Of a DNA stretch of 64,000 nucleotides, positions 18,400-27,585 are shown one piece after another. How positions within the stretch are numbered: the first letter of the stretch is position 1; every line of letters begins with the position of its first letter. This DNA is from Granulosicoccaceae bacterium (GTDB lineage Bacteria; Pseudomonadota; Gammaproteobacteria; Granulosicoccales; Granulosicoccaceae). Below the pieces are notes generated by a model. That model had not been told where the DNA came from and did not search any database. It saw nothing but the letters and a program-made list of their open reading frames with translations. The translations under genes were made by a program, and so were the position numbers. Location: contig JAHDCO010000005.1 in assembly GCA_020629835.1 (NCBI GenBank), forward strand, positions 92,415 through 156,414. Direction: 5' to 3'.

Positions 18400-19269
18400 G
18401 TGAACAGTTCAATTACCAACCTGCCCAATAATTTGGGCCGTTTAGAGCTTGAACTCAAGTCACTACAGCGGCGCAAGTCCATCTATACGGTCTTCGGTAT
18501 CGCCATTACCGCACTCATCGTTGTTACCGGCATTGATCTGGCCAATGAATCAAACGCCACACCGTTTAGCCAGGGATTTACCAAGATTTTTGATTTCCCT
18601 AAAGACATGCTGGTCATGGCATGGGATTTAGGGTTTACACGTTGGTGGGCAAGAGTTATTGAATTTACACCAGACTTACTGCTTACCGTCAACATGGCGT
18701 TGCTTTCCACATTTTTAGGGTTTGTTACCGCCGCAATATTGGCGTGCTTTGCCTCACAGAATATTTGCAGGAACAAAGCGGTTGTGGTTATAACTCGCCG
18801 TAGTTTGGATTTGTTTCGCTCATTCCCCGAAATCGTTATCGCGTTGATCTTTTTGTACCTTATCGGTGGCAAAAGTTTACTGCCTGCGGTGTTCGCTATT
18901 TGGATTCACACGACTGGTGCATTGGGCAAATTGTTTTCAGAAGCCATTGAGAATATCGATATCAAGCCACTGGAGGGTTTGGAGTCTACGGGTTGTTCCT
19001 GGATCAGCAAAGTGCGATTTGGTGTGCTGCCCCAAGTACTACCGTTGTATTTTTCCTACGCGATACTGCGTTTAGAAATAAATGTCCGTGCTTCAACCAT
19101 ACTAGGATTCTTTGGAGCTGGTGGCATAGGTCAGGCATTGTCCACTATGATTCAGTGGCGTGACGGTGGCCGCGTGGTTGCTATCTTTTTTCTTCTTGTT
19201 ACTACCATCATTGCGCTGGATTACTTATCAGATTGGGTGCGAAGCAAGCTGATAGGAGCACGCTCATGA
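18400..19269 (+). CDS. phnE: Phosphonate ABC permease 1
   Basis: A 289-residue permease with an N-terminal membrane anchor at about 30-48 and five to six further helices. The EAA-type loop is GLESTGCSWISKVRFGVLPQVLP, preceded by GALGKLFSEAIENID, both diagnostic of PhnE. GTG 18400 follows a 129-bp gap containing the hairpin; no strong ribosome-binding site is visible. Its stop overlaps the start of the second permease gene by 4 bp (ATGA), indicating translational coupling and a PhnE1/PhnE2 heterodimer. Confidence 0.93.
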   Translation: MNSSITNLPNNLGRLELELKSLQRRKSIYTVFGIAITALIVVTGIDLANESNATPFSQGFTKIFDFPKDMLVMAWDLGFTRWWARVIEFTPDLLLTVNMALLSTFLGFVTAAILACFASQNICRNKAVVVITRRSLDLFRSFPEIVIALIFLYLIGGKSLLPAVFAIWIHTTGALGKLFSEAIENIDIKPLEGLESTGCSWISKVRFGVLPQVLPLYFSYAILRLEINVRASTILGFFGAGGIGQALSTMIQWRDGGRVVAIFFLLVTTIIALDYLSDWVRSKLIGARS

Positions 19270-20630
19270 CTCAGTCTGCATCCATCTCATTGCATGAGAT
19301 TCAACATGCAACTGAGAAGAAAGCCATTCGGCACAAACTCTGGTTTACGGCTACAACACTCGTCATTCTTGGGTATCTATCGTTTTCCTGGATAGCGTTT
19401 GATATATCTAGTCTTAAAGAGAAATGGCGTCCAGACCGTGCAGCCATGTTCATCTTGGACACCTACGCTAATAAAGATCACGTCACCATGCAATGGGACA
19501 CTCTGGACGATGTTACCGTAGCTTTTGAAGGTGGCCGTCGTCAGGTGTACACAGAAGAACCGGAATGGTTTCAGACAGCCTCAGACGGTGGCCGCGTTGT
19601 TTCATTTAAAAATGGTGGCCTGATTACCTTTTATTCTGACGAAATAACGCTCGATTGGCCAGGCGAAACTGAAGTGTACAGCTTCAAACGTAACGCTGAA
19701 GGCAAACCTTATGTTGTCGGGTATGAGAATCGAATAGATGAACTACCTGAGTGGATTCGCCAAACAAAAAATAAGGTTGAGATTAGGCCCTCATTATTCG
19801 AGCGGCTTCAGGTAGGAACGCGACGTGTGGAAGCCCATCGCTATAAAGTGGGTTGGGCGTATTTCTGGTTTGACTTCGACAGCCCGCTACGCGATGTCAG
19901 TATTTTCAAAGCCGTTGGATTGATGTTCTCCAGCGAGCGGGTGGTGCCTGATATGTCTAACGCTACCTTGGTGCGCACTGAATTTTTAGATAATTCGCTT
20001 TGGAATCACGGTACGGTGTTGTTCGCCATGGTAGAGACAGTTTTCATGGCTTTGTTAGGCACCATGATCGCTGCCGGTGTTGGCCTACCACTGGCATTCA
20101 TGGCAGCACGAAACATACGACCGGTTTGGATTGCTCGCTTTTTGCTGCGCCGTACGTTCGATACACTTCGCGGTATAGACACCTTAATCTGGTCGCTAAT
20201 ATTTCTTCGGGCCTTTGGGCCAGGACTGTTTACCGGCATATTCGCCATAGCTTTTACCGACATAGGAACACTGGGTAAACTAATGTCGGAAGCCATTGAG
20301 AATGCGGACGAAAAACAACGCGAAGGTATTCAGTCAACGGGCGCAAGTACCATACAACAGCATCGCTTTGGCATATTGCCGCAGATTCTGCCGGTTTTTA
20401 TTTCACAGTCTTTGTATTACCTCGAGTCTAATACACGCAGTGCAGTCATCATCGGCGCTATGGGCGCCGGTGGCATTGGATTACAGTTTTTAGGCGCGTT
20501 ACAAACGGGCAGTGATTTTGAGAATGTCGCGTATATGGCACTGCTTGTATTAATCACAGTAATTGCAATTGATTCACTCTCGAGCAGACTGCGTCGCGCT
20601 CTGATCGGTTACGAACGACCCGCACAATAA
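19266..20630 (+). CDS. phnE: Phosphonate ABC permease 2 with periplasmic insertion
   Basis: A 454-residue permease. After a first membrane helix (about 33-52) there is a hydrophilic, probably periplasmic insert of about 160 residues. The PhnE core then follows, with LGTMIAAGVGLPLAFMAARN, DIGTLGKLMSEAIENADEKQ and GIQSTGASTIQQHRFGILPQ. Large PhnE2 proteins of this kind are known beside shorter PhnE1 in proteobacterial phn operons. ATG 19266 overlaps the phnE1 stop as ATGA; a longer frame from 19233 would overlap further and is less likely. The role of the insert is unknown. Confidence 0.92.
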   Translation: MTQSASISLHEIQHATEKKAIRHKLWFTATTLVILGYLSFSWIAFDISSLKEKWRPDRAAMFILDTYANKDHVTMQWDTLDDVTVAFEGGRRQVYTEEPEWFQTASDGGRVVSFKNGGLITFYSDEITLDWPGETEVYSFKRNAEGKPYVVGYENRIDELPEWIRQTKNKVEIRPSLFERLQVGTRRVEAHRYKVGWAYFWFDFDSPLRDVSIFKAVGLMFSSERVVPDMSNATLVRTEFLDNSLWNHGTVLFAMVETVFMALLGTMIAAGVGLPLAFMAARNIRPVWIARFLLRRTFDTLRGIDTLIWSLIFLRAFGPGLFTGIFAIAFTDIGTLGKLMSEAIENADEKQREGIQSTGASTIQQHRFGILPQILPVFISQSLYYLESNTRSAVIIGAMGAGGIGLQFLGALQTGSDFENVAYMALLVLITVIAIDSLSSRLRRALIGYERPAQ

Positions 20631-20644
20631 AAGACCAGAAATTT

Positions 20645-21304
20645 ATGAATACGACACTGTATAGCCCTGCGGTGAAAACCAAGGTATTGACGCGCTTACG
20701 AGCCGATAAACCGTACTTACATGAAGACGTACAGATAACGGACGTTAATTTTGGCCGTTACACCGAAATCGGCAAGGGTTCCCGTATTGCGTACTCAGAC
20801 ATTGGGGATTACTCGTATTGCGATCAGTACGCTGATTTAGCCAATACCTCGGTCGGTAAATTTTCAAATATCGCAAGCTTCACTCGTGTTGGTGCAACTG
20901 ACCATCCGTTGCACACCATTGCGTGTCATCATTTTTTATATCGATCGGCTGACTATTGGGAGGACGCTGAAGTAGACGAGCAGTTCTTCCATCATCGCAG
21001 GTCCCGTCGCGCTTACATCGGTCACGATACCTGGATAGGGCATGCAGCCATGATCAAACCTGACGTCACCTTGGGGCACGGTGCAGTCGTCGCATCCGGC
21101 AGTGTCGTAACCAAAGACGTTGAACCGTACACGATAGTAGCGGGTACACCGGCGACGGTCCTCAGATTAAGACAGCCACGTGATATTGCAGACCGCATTA
21201 TTCAACTTGCCTGGTGGGACTGGAGCCATGAGGCGCTGCGTGATGGTTTGTTGGATTTCAGATCACTGACGGCTGAGGAATTCCTGGAAAAGTACGATGG
21301 ATGA
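20645..21304 (+). CDS. Phosphonate-metabolism hexapeptide-repeat acyltransferase
   Basis: A 219-residue left-handed beta-helix transferase: hexapeptide repeats from about residue 30 (INFGRYTEIGKGSRIAYSDIG), an excursion loop with HPLHTIACHHFLYRSADYW and the conserved HDTWIGHAAMIKPDVTLGHGAVVASGSVVTKDV. A hexapeptide transferase is a recurring member of alphaproteobacterial and other C-P lyase operons. It may acetylate an aminoalkylphosphonate, as PhnO does in E. coli, though PhnO is a GNAT and unrelated in fold. The substrate is not established here. It ends 8 bp inside phnG. Confidence 0.88.
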   Translation: MNTTLYSPAVKTKVLTRLRADKPYLHEDVQITDVNFGRYTEIGKGSRIAYSDIGDYSYCDQYADLANTSVGKFSNIASFTRVGATDHPLHTIACHHFLYRSADYWEDAEVDEQFFHHRRSRRAYIGHDTWIGHAAMIKPDVTLGHGAVVASGSVVTKDVEPYTIVAGTPATVLRLRQPRDIADRIIQLAWWDWSHEALRDGLLDFRSLTAEEFLEKYDG

Positions 21305-21764
21305 CACGACGGAAAACTCATTCAGTGTTGACGAGCGACGCGAGTGGATGAGCTTGTTAGCGAAATCATCCGAAGGCGCAATTAAGCAGTACTTGAAAGA
21401 CATTGTGCCGCCGCCGAGTTTTTCGTACCTCCGGCAACCAGAGGTAGGGTCTGTCATGGTCAGGGGGAAAACCAGTGGAACAGGCGCAGCATTTAACTTA
21501 GGTGAGATGACGGTGACACGATGCGTGCTGAGGCTATCGACTGGTGAAGTAGGCCATGCCTACGTTCAGGGCCGACGAAAATCCTGCGCAGAAGCAGCAG
21601 CTATGGTTGATGCCTTAATGCAATCGAAATACGCCAATGCCGTGCGCCTAACCGTGCTTAATCCACTGCAAGCCGATAAACAACGACAAAACACAGACCG
21701 TGCACAGAAAGCAGCGGCTACTAAAGTCGATTTTTTTACTATGGCTCGAGGAGAGGACACTTGA
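21297..21764 (+). CDS. phnG: C-P lyase core subunit PhnG
   Basis: A 155-residue small subunit of the PhnGHIJ core complex, which with PhnI attaches the phosphonate to ribose from ATP. Recognisable by the RREWMSLLAKSSEGAIKQYL start, PEVGSVMVRGKTSGTGAAFNLGE and TRCVLRLSTGEVGHAYVQGR. Length is normal (about 150). The start overlaps the transferase gene by 8 bp and the end overlaps phnH by 4 bp, so translation is coupled. Confidence 0.94.
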   Translation: MDDTTENSFSVDERREWMSLLAKSSEGAIKQYLKDIVPPPSFSYLRQPEVGSVMVRGKTSGTGAAFNLGEMTVTRCVLRLSTGEVGHAYVQGRRKSCAEAAAMVDALMQSKYANAVRLTVLNPLQADKQRQNTDRAQKAAATKVDFFTMARGEDT

Positions 21765-22324
21765 ACGCGCATACTCTTGAAGGCGGCTTTCAAGATCCGT
21801 CCATTGATGCTGCGAAGGCGTTCCGAGCCATTATGGATGCCATGGCACACCCCGGTAGGGTATATACCGTCATTGGTGCTGAACCACCGCTGCCTGTGTC
21901 GAAGGCGGCTGGCGTTTGCCTACTGACACTTTGTGACCATGAAACTCCGATTTATCTGGCCGCCAGTCATGATAAACCCGCCACGCGCGAATGGATTGCG
22001 TTTCATACGGGTGCGCCAATCGCACCTTTGGAAGAATCTCAATTCGCTCTAGGCACGTGGTCAAGCTTATTACCGCTAAAGCCATACTCCATCGGCACTC
22101 CGCAATACCCAGATCAATCCGCCACGTTGATTGTAGAGCTCCCAGCGTTACAAACCCACGGAGCCACATTGCGCGGACCGGGTATAGAAACATCCGTACA
22201 ATTTAATGTACCTGACATTAACGAATTACAGTGCAACCATCGTCATTACCCGATGGGTTTGGACTTCATCTTTACGGCCGGGTCTGATGTCGCAGCCATT
22301 CCTAGAAGCACGGAGGTGCAGTAA
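21761..22324 (+). CDS. phnH: C-P lyase core subunit PhnH
   Basis: A 187-residue subunit of the C-P lyase core, structurally like a PLP-enzyme fold without cofactor. Family landmarks: EGGFQDPSIDAAKAFRAIMDAMAHPGR (opening part), LLTLCDHETPIYLA, TLRGPGIE and YPMGLDFIFTAGSDVAAIPRST. TTG 21761 overlaps the phnG stop by 4 bp and yields the usual N-terminus; no ATG is available near it. It ends one base into the phnI start codon. Confidence 0.94.
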   Translation: MNAHTLEGGFQDPSIDAAKAFRAIMDAMAHPGRVYTVIGAEPPLPVSKAAGVCLLTLCDHETPIYLAASHDKPATREWIAFHTGAPIAPLEESQFALGTWSSLLPLKPYSIGTPQYPDQSATLIVELPALQTHGATLRGPGIETSVQFNVPDINELQCNHRHYPMGLDFIFTAGSDVAAIPRSTEVQ

Positions 22325-23421
22325 TGTACGTCTCTGTTAAAGGCGGTGAACAAGCCATAGAAAACGCACACGCATGGCTGGATGAAGCGCGCCGTGGCGA
22401 CACTAACATCGCCGAGATCAACGTTGCACAAATTCGTGAGCAGCTCAGTTTGTCTGTTAATCGAGTCATGGCCGAAGGTTCGCTGTACGACCCGGATCTT
22501 GCCGCCTTAGCAATTAAACAATCTCGAGGCGACTTGATTGAGGCCATCTTTTTGATTCGAGCCTACCGGACCACGCTTCCACGCTTTGGATATTCCAACG
22601 CTATTGATACCTCAGCAATGGCCTGTGAACGCCGTGTATCTGCGACCTTCAAAGACATTCCGGGTGGTCAGATTCTTGGGCCAACGTTTGACTATACGCA
22701 CCGACTGATTGACTTCAAGCTAGCTGCGGAAGGTAACGCTAAAAAAGCATCAAAACGCGACAACAGCGTCGATAAGATGCCTCGAGTAAGCGATTTTCTT
22801 AATCGGGAGGGTCTTATGGAAGCGGTTATTGATAACGGAGATACACCTGCCGATCTAACACGCGAACCGCTGGAGCTGCCGGCCAACCGATCGTTGCGTC
22901 TACAAAGCTTGGCACGTGCAGACGAAGGTTTCTTATTATCACTCGCGTATTCAACGCAAAGAGGGTACGCGCGTAACCATGCGTTTGTGGGTGAACTGAG
23001 AATCGGCCTCGTTGATGTTGTTATGGACATCCCTGAGTTAGGTTTTGACATTGATATTGGTGAGATTCAGGTCACCGAATGTGAAACGGTCAATCAGTTT
23101 ACCGGCTCCAAAACACAGCCACCTCAGTTCACACGGGGTTATGGACTGGTGTTAGGTCAGACAGAGCGCAAAGCTATTTCTATGGCTCTGGTAGATAGAG
23201 CCATGCGTTGGGAAGAACTGGGCGAAGACGATGAAGGAGCTCCAGCACAGGACGCGGAGTTTGTGCTGTATCACTCAGACAACATTCAGGCTACCGGATT
23301 TCTTGAGCACATAAAGCTTCCGCATTACGTGGATTTTCAAGCAGAGCTGGAATTGATTCGTCAATTGCGCGAAGACGCTGAGACCAACCTTTCCAACACG
23401 GAGGACGCTCATGAACAATGA
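22324..23421 (+). CDS. phnI: C-P lyase nucleosidase subunit PhnI
   Basis: A 365-residue catalytic subunit; with PhnG, PhnH and PhnL it displaces adenine from ATP to give the ribose-1-phosphonate 5-triphosphate. Landmarks: MYVSVKGGEQAIENAHAWL, EQLSLSVNRVMAEGSLYDP, LRLQSLARADEGFLLSLAYS, QRGYARNHAFVGELR and FTRGYGLVLGQTERKAISMA. Length agrees with E. coli PhnI (354). The 3' end overlaps phnJ by 11 bp. Confidence 0.95.
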   Translation: MYVSVKGGEQAIENAHAWLDEARRGDTNIAEINVAQIREQLSLSVNRVMAEGSLYDPDLAALAIKQSRGDLIEAIFLIRAYRTTLPRFGYSNAIDTSAMACERRVSATFKDIPGGQILGPTFDYTHRLIDFKLAAEGNAKKASKRDNSVDKMPRVSDFLNREGLMEAVIDNGDTPADLTREPLELPANRSLRLQSLARADEGFLLSLAYSTQRGYARNHAFVGELRIGLVDVVMDIPELGFDIDIGEIQVTECETVNQFTGSKTQPPQFTRGYGLVLGQTERKAISMALVDRAMRWEELGEDDEGAPAQDAEFVLYHSDNIQATGFLEHIKLPHYVDFQAELELIRQLREDAETNLSNTEDAHEQ

Positions 23422-24268
23422 AGCGTATAACTTCGCTTATCTCGACGAACAAACCAAGCGAATGATTCGCCGGGCTTTACTGAAAGCGGTAGCAATCCCA
23501 GGTTACCAAGTACCCTTCGCTTCTCGAGAGATGCCCATGCCATACGGTTGGGGTACCGGTGGCGTGCAAGTCTCCGCCGCTATCTTAACGCCCGATGACC
23601 GGCTAAAAGTCATCGATCAGGGTGCAGACGATACGACGAACGCAGTGTCTATTCGAAGCTTTTTCAAACGGACAGCTGGTGTACAAACAACCACGGCGAC
23701 CAGTGAAGCGACCGTTATTCAAACTCGGCATCGAATCCCCGAGGTGCCCTTAACGGAAAAACAAACTCTCGTTTATCAAGTGCCTATTCCAGAACCGTTG
23801 CGTTTTCTTGAACCGCGGGAAAGTGAGACGCGGAAAATGCACAGCTTGGAAGAGTATGGGCTGATGCACGTAAAACTATACGAAGACATTGCTCGGCACG
23901 GCCACATCGCAACCAGCTATGCCTACCCAGTAAGTGTTGAAGAACGCTACATAATGGATCCTTCTCCAATACCCAAGTTTGACAACCCTAAATTAAGTCA
24001 AAACGCTGCATTACAGCTTTTTGGGGCGGGTAGGGAACAACGAATTTACGCGCTTCCACCTTACACGAAGGTCGTCAGTTTGGACTTTGACGATCATCCG
24101 TTTGAAGCGTCGAAAGCAAATCATGTGTGTGCCTTGTGTGGCGCGGAGCACAGTTACCTTGACGAAGTCATCGTGGACGACGAAGGCAACCGCATGTTCG
24201 TCTGCTCAGACACCGATTATTGCGAAAGTCGGCGCGCACAAGGCCTTACAGGAAAAAGCGCCGCATGA
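23411..24268 (+). CDS. phnJ: C-P lyase radical-SAM subunit PhnJ
   Basis: A 285-residue enzyme that breaks the carbon-phosphorus bond using S-adenosylmethionine and a [4Fe-4S] cluster. The unusual cysteine pattern CX2CX21CX5C is intact at C240, C243, C265 and C271 (CALC ... VCSDTDYC), equivalent to E. coli C241, C244, C266 and the thiyl-radical C272. The N-terminus NFAYLDEQTKRMIRRALLKAVAIPGYQ and the MPYGWGTGG loop are also diagnostic. All catalytic residues appear present, so the pathway should be functional. Stop overlaps the phnK start (ATGA). Confidence 0.97.
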   Translation: MNNEAYNFAYLDEQTKRMIRRALLKAVAIPGYQVPFASREMPMPYGWGTGGVQVSAAILTPDDRLKVIDQGADDTTNAVSIRSFFKRTAGVQTTTATSEATVIQTRHRIPEVPLTEKQTLVYQVPIPEPLRFLEPRESETRKMHSLEEYGLMHVKLYEDIARHGHIATSYAYPVSVEERYIMDPSPIPKFDNPKLSQNAALQLFGAGREQRIYALPPYTKVVSLDFDDHPFEASKANHVCALCGAEHSYLDEVIVDDEGNRMFVCSDTDYCESRRAQGLTGKSAA

Positions 24269-25044
24269 ATGAAAACGACTGTTTATTGTCCGTAAAGCAG
24301 CTTGAAAAGCGTTACGGCCCTCATATCGGTTGCCAGGACGTGTCGTTCGATCTCTACCCTGGTGAAGTCATGGGTATCGTGGGTGAGAGCGGTTCAGGCA
24401 AATCGACACTACTGAACTGCATGGCGGGGCATCTAAAACCAGACACGGGCGAAGTGGTGTTCAACACGCGCACCGAAGGTTTGCGCGATACGGTCACGAT
24501 GTCTGAACCTGAGCGACGATTACTGTCACGAACGGATTGGGCGTTTATTCATCAACATGCTCGCGATGGTTTGCGTATGGGTGTATCCGCCGGCGGCAAT
24601 GTCGGTGAACGCATGATGGCCGTCGGTGCGCGCCACTACGGCGACATACGACGAACAGCCGAGGATTGGCTGGAGCGTGTTGAAATTGATACTTCGCGAA
24701 TCGATGACCGGCCCGCTACCTTCTCTGGTGGTATGCAACAACGTTTACAAATAGCGCGCAACCTGGTTACGCAGCCCAGACTCATTTTTATGGATGAGCC
24801 AACCGGTGGATTGGATGTGTCTGTACAAGCTCGATTGTTGGATCTACTGCGTTCCCTGGTTAGAGATATGAATTTATCGGTCATCATCGTGACGCACGAT
24901 TTAGCCGTTGTACGTTTACTGGCAGACCGTTTGATGGTGATGAAATCAGGGCAGGTTGTGGAGCAGGGTTTGACCGATCAAGTCTTGGACGATCCACAAC
25001 ACGCTTACACGCAACTCTTGGTCAGCTCGGTACTGCACGTATGA
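24265..25044 (+). CDS. phnK: C-P lyase ATPase-like subunit PhnK
   Basis: A 259-residue ABC-type ATPase: Walker A GESGSGKST, signature FSGGMQQRLQIARNLV, Walker B LIFMDEPTGGLDVSV, switch in IVTHDLAVVRLL. PhnK docks on PhnJ in the C-P lyase core rather than on a permease. ATG 24265 overlaps the phnJ stop by 4 bp; a longer frame from a TTG at 24220 would overlap phnJ and adds a non-family N-terminus. The stop overlaps phnL by 4 bp. Confidence 0.94.
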   Translation: MNENDCLLSVKQLEKRYGPHIGCQDVSFDLYPGEVMGIVGESGSGKSTLLNCMAGHLKPDTGEVVFNTRTEGLRDTVTMSEPERRLLSRTDWAFIHQHARDGLRMGVSAGGNVGERMMAVGARHYGDIRRTAEDWLERVEIDTSRIDDRPATFSGGMQQRLQIARNLVTQPRLIFMDEPTGGLDVSVQARLLDLLRSLVRDMNLSVIIVTHDLAVVRLLADRLMVMKSGQVVEQGLTDQVLDDPQHAYTQLLVSSVLHV

Positions 25045-25733
25045 ACACGATTATTCAGGTGAGTAACGTTTCAAAAACGTTCACACTCCACAATCAAGGT
25101 TCTGCTGAAATTGCTGTACTAAACAATGTTGATTTGTCAGTCAGTGCAGGTGAATGTATTGCACTGACCGGCCCATCGGGTGCTGGGAAGTCCACCTTGA
25201 TGCGACTGATTTACGGAAACTATAAAGCCCAAAGCGGTGCCATAAAAATAAATGACGTAGACCTGGTATCCGCCGAAGCGCGAGACATCATACGCGTGCG
25301 GCGTGAAAGTCTGGGATATGTCAGCCAATTTCTTCGCGTACTGCCTCGTGTACCGGCACTGACCGTGGTAGCGGAACCACTTCGTGCTGTGGGTGTGCCC
25401 GAAGACGATGCACTGGAACGTGCAGCGAACTTGTTGACCGAGCTGAACATTCCGGAGAACCTGTGGAGTCTGTCTCCAACAACGTTCTCAGGCGGTGAAC
25501 AGCAACGCGTAAATATCGCTCGAGGTTTTGCTCACCCGTATCCGGCTCTGTTGCTCGATGAACCTACCGCCAGCTTAGATCCCGTCAACCGGGAAGTTGT
25601 GTTGCAACTCATTCGATCGGCGAAAGCCAGAGGAGCGGCCATCGTTGGAATATTCCATGACGCGGAAGCTAGAGCGAGAGTCTGTGATCGCACCGTGGAT
25701 GTGGACAACTTTACAGTGGCCAACAGCGCATGA
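25041..25733 (+). CDS. phnL: C-P lyase ATPase-like subunit PhnL
   Basis: A 230-residue ABC-type ATPase: Walker A GPSGAGKST, the PhnL-type QFLRVLPRVPALTVVAEPL after the Q-loop, signature FSGGEQQRVNIARGF, Walker B ALLLDEPTASLDP, switch in IFHDAEARARVCDR. PhnL works with PhnK on the core complex and is needed for the nucleosidase step. Both ends overlap neighbours by 4 bp. Confidence 0.94.
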   Translation: MNTIIQVSNVSKTFTLHNQGSAEIAVLNNVDLSVSAGECIALTGPSGAGKSTLMRLIYGNYKAQSGAIKINDVDLVSAEARDIIRVRRESLGYVSQFLRVLPRVPALTVVAEPLRAVGVPEDDALERAANLLTELNIPENLWSLSPTTFSGGEQQRVNIARGFAHPYPALLLDEPTASLDPVNREVVLQLIRSAKARGAAIVGIFHDAEARARVCDRTVDVDNFTVANSA

Positions 25734-26305
25734 AACACACCGGTAGTTTGATCGCAGTGGTAGGCGCATCTGGCGTAGGAAAAGACAGCGTCATAGAAGG
25801 CTTGTTGGCGGAAAGTCCATGTTTAACCCGTGCAAAACGTGTGATTACACGTGCCCCTGAACTGGCTGGCGAGGATTTTTATCCATTGAATAACCCAGAC
25901 TTTGATCGGGCTGTGGCCAATCGAGAGTTTTGCCTTCATTGGCGAGCACATGGGTTGTGTTACGGCATTCCACAGCACGTATTAACCCGTGTTCAGCAAG
26001 GGGACTGTGTTATCGCGAATCTGTCTCGTAGCGTTCTACTCGAAGCCGAGGACAAATTCCCAAAGCTTGTCGTACTGCATCTCACAGCCCGAGCAGAAAC
26101 GCTTGCGAAGCGTTTACGCGCCCGCGGACGGGAAGCCGAAAACGACGTCAAAACCCGACTGGCCCGAAGCACTTTTCCAATGCCCGATGGGTTGCATTGT
26201 ATTGAAATCAGTAACGACGGTGATCTACACGAAACCGTGCAGACAATCATTCAACGATTCGACGTCAGCGGAATACTTCCCGAAAGCGTCAGAGAACAGG
26301 TATGA
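25730..26305 (+). CDS. phnN: Ribose 1,5-bisphosphokinase
   Basis: A 191-residue guanylate-kinase-like enzyme with P-loop VVGASGVGKDSVIEG, the conserved RAKRVITRAPELAGEDFYPL segment and a lid with RLRARGRE. PhnN phosphorylates ribose 1,5-bisphosphate to PRPP, closing the C-P lyase salvage pathway. It precedes phnM here, the reverse of the E. coli order (phnM-N). ATGA overlaps both neighbours. Confidence 0.93.
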   Translation: MKHTGSLIAVVGASGVGKDSVIEGLLAESPCLTRAKRVITRAPELAGEDFYPLNNPDFDRAVANREFCLHWRAHGLCYGIPQHVLTRVQQGDCVIANLSRSVLLEAEDKFPKLVVLHLTARAETLAKRLRARGREAENDVKTRLARSTFPMPDGLHCIEISNDGDLHETVQTIIQRFDVSGILPESVREQV

Positions 26306-27495
26306 ACTCGACAACTATGCAGAAACCGGCACCGCTTGCCACAGCTACCTCCACTGCCACAAGCGTGTGTTTAGCAAACGCCACACTGGTTCTGCCACAT
26401 CGAGAAATGCACGGCAGCATTACGATTGACCAAGGCGTAATCACAGACATATCAAGCGATAATCGAGTACCCACCGGCGCTATTGACTGCCAAAAAGACT
26501 ATGTATTGCCCGGTTTAATTGAGCTGCATACCGATAATCTTGAACGGCACATGGAACCAAGGCCAGGTGTAAACTGGCCACACTTGGCCGCTTTAATTTC
26601 TCACGATTCGGAACTGGCTTGTACCGGCATTACTACCGTTTTCGATGCGCTTCGAGTTGGATCTATCGTTCAGAAATCAGCCGGACTGGGTGCCTACGCT
26701 CGAGTCGTTGCCGATGAACTACTTACCGCCCGAGCCAACCAAGCGTTTAAGATCAGCCACTTCATCCACCTTCGCGCAGAAATTTGTTCTGAAACCTTGC
26801 TTGACGAGTTGTCACAGTTCAACCGCGAAGACCGTGTGGGAATCGTCAGTTTAATGGATCACACACCCGGGCAACGGCAATTTCGAGATTTAACCGCACT
26901 GCGGACGTACATGTCTAAAAAACGCAATATGAACGATGAACAGTTCGCGGAACACATTGCGTTTTTGAAGTCACTTCAGGAGCGTATCGGCAAAGCGCAC
27001 GAAGCCGGAGCAGTAGAGCACGCTGAGCGGTTGGGGGCCACGTTGGCCAGTCATGACGACACCACTAAGCAACAAGTCGCCACATCGACAACACACGGTG
27101 TGTCGTTCGCTGAATTTCCTACAACCGTTGAAGCTGCCCGGGCCTGTAGAGATAACGGAATTGCAGTAATGATGGGTGCGCCAAACCTGGTGCGTGGTGG
27201 CTCTCATTCCGGCAATGTCTCAGCCGCAACACTGGCAGATTCAGATCTACTGGATATTATTTCATCCGATTATGTCCCTTCCGCCTTATTGCTTTCAGTT
27301 TTTATATTAGCGAAGCAATGGGAGGATTTGCCCAGAGCGGTATTGTGCGCCACACTGAATCCTGCGAACGCCGTCGGTCTGAAAGACCGTGGCGCATTAA
27401 AACTTGGGAATAGGGGGGATATACTGAGGGTGACTACGCATGCCAATACCCCAATACTGCGAGGTGTGTGGAGTAGTGGGAACCGTGTGGCTTAA
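26302..27495 (+). CDS. phnM: Alpha-D-ribose 1-methylphosphonate 5-triphosphate diphosphatase
   Basis: A 397-residue amidohydrolase-fold enzyme that removes pyrophosphate from the ribose-phosphonate triphosphate. Diagnostic metal-site segment DYVLPGLIELHTDNLERHM, then VSLMDHTPGQRQF, MGAPNLVRGGSHSGN and SDYVPSALL. Last gene of the phn operon. The next enzyme, PhnP (cyclic phosphodiesterase), is not in the operon and must be encoded elsewhere or replaced. Confidence 0.95.
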   Translation: MNSTTMQKPAPLATATSTATSVCLANATLVLPHREMHGSITIDQGVITDISSDNRVPTGAIDCQKDYVLPGLIELHTDNLERHMEPRPGVNWPHLAALISHDSELACTGITTVFDALRVGSIVQKSAGLGAYARVVADELLTARANQAFKISHFIHLRAEICSETLLDELSQFNREDRVGIVSLMDHTPGQRQFRDLTALRTYMSKKRNMNDEQFAEHIAFLKSLQERIGKAHEAGAVEHAERLGATLASHDDTTKQQVATSTTHGVSFAEFPTTVEAARACRDNGIAVMMGAPNLVRGGSHSGNVSAATLADSDLLDIISSDYVPSALLLSVFILAKQWEDLPRAVLCATLNPANAVGLKDRGALKLGNRGDILRVTTHANTPILRGVWSSGNRVA

Positions 27496-27585
27496 ACGTC
27501 CGCGGTTCTTCTCTAAACGTTGATTATGACGGTAGACCACGTCGCCTTTTCATTCTTTATCAATGCATCGATACATACGTAATAA

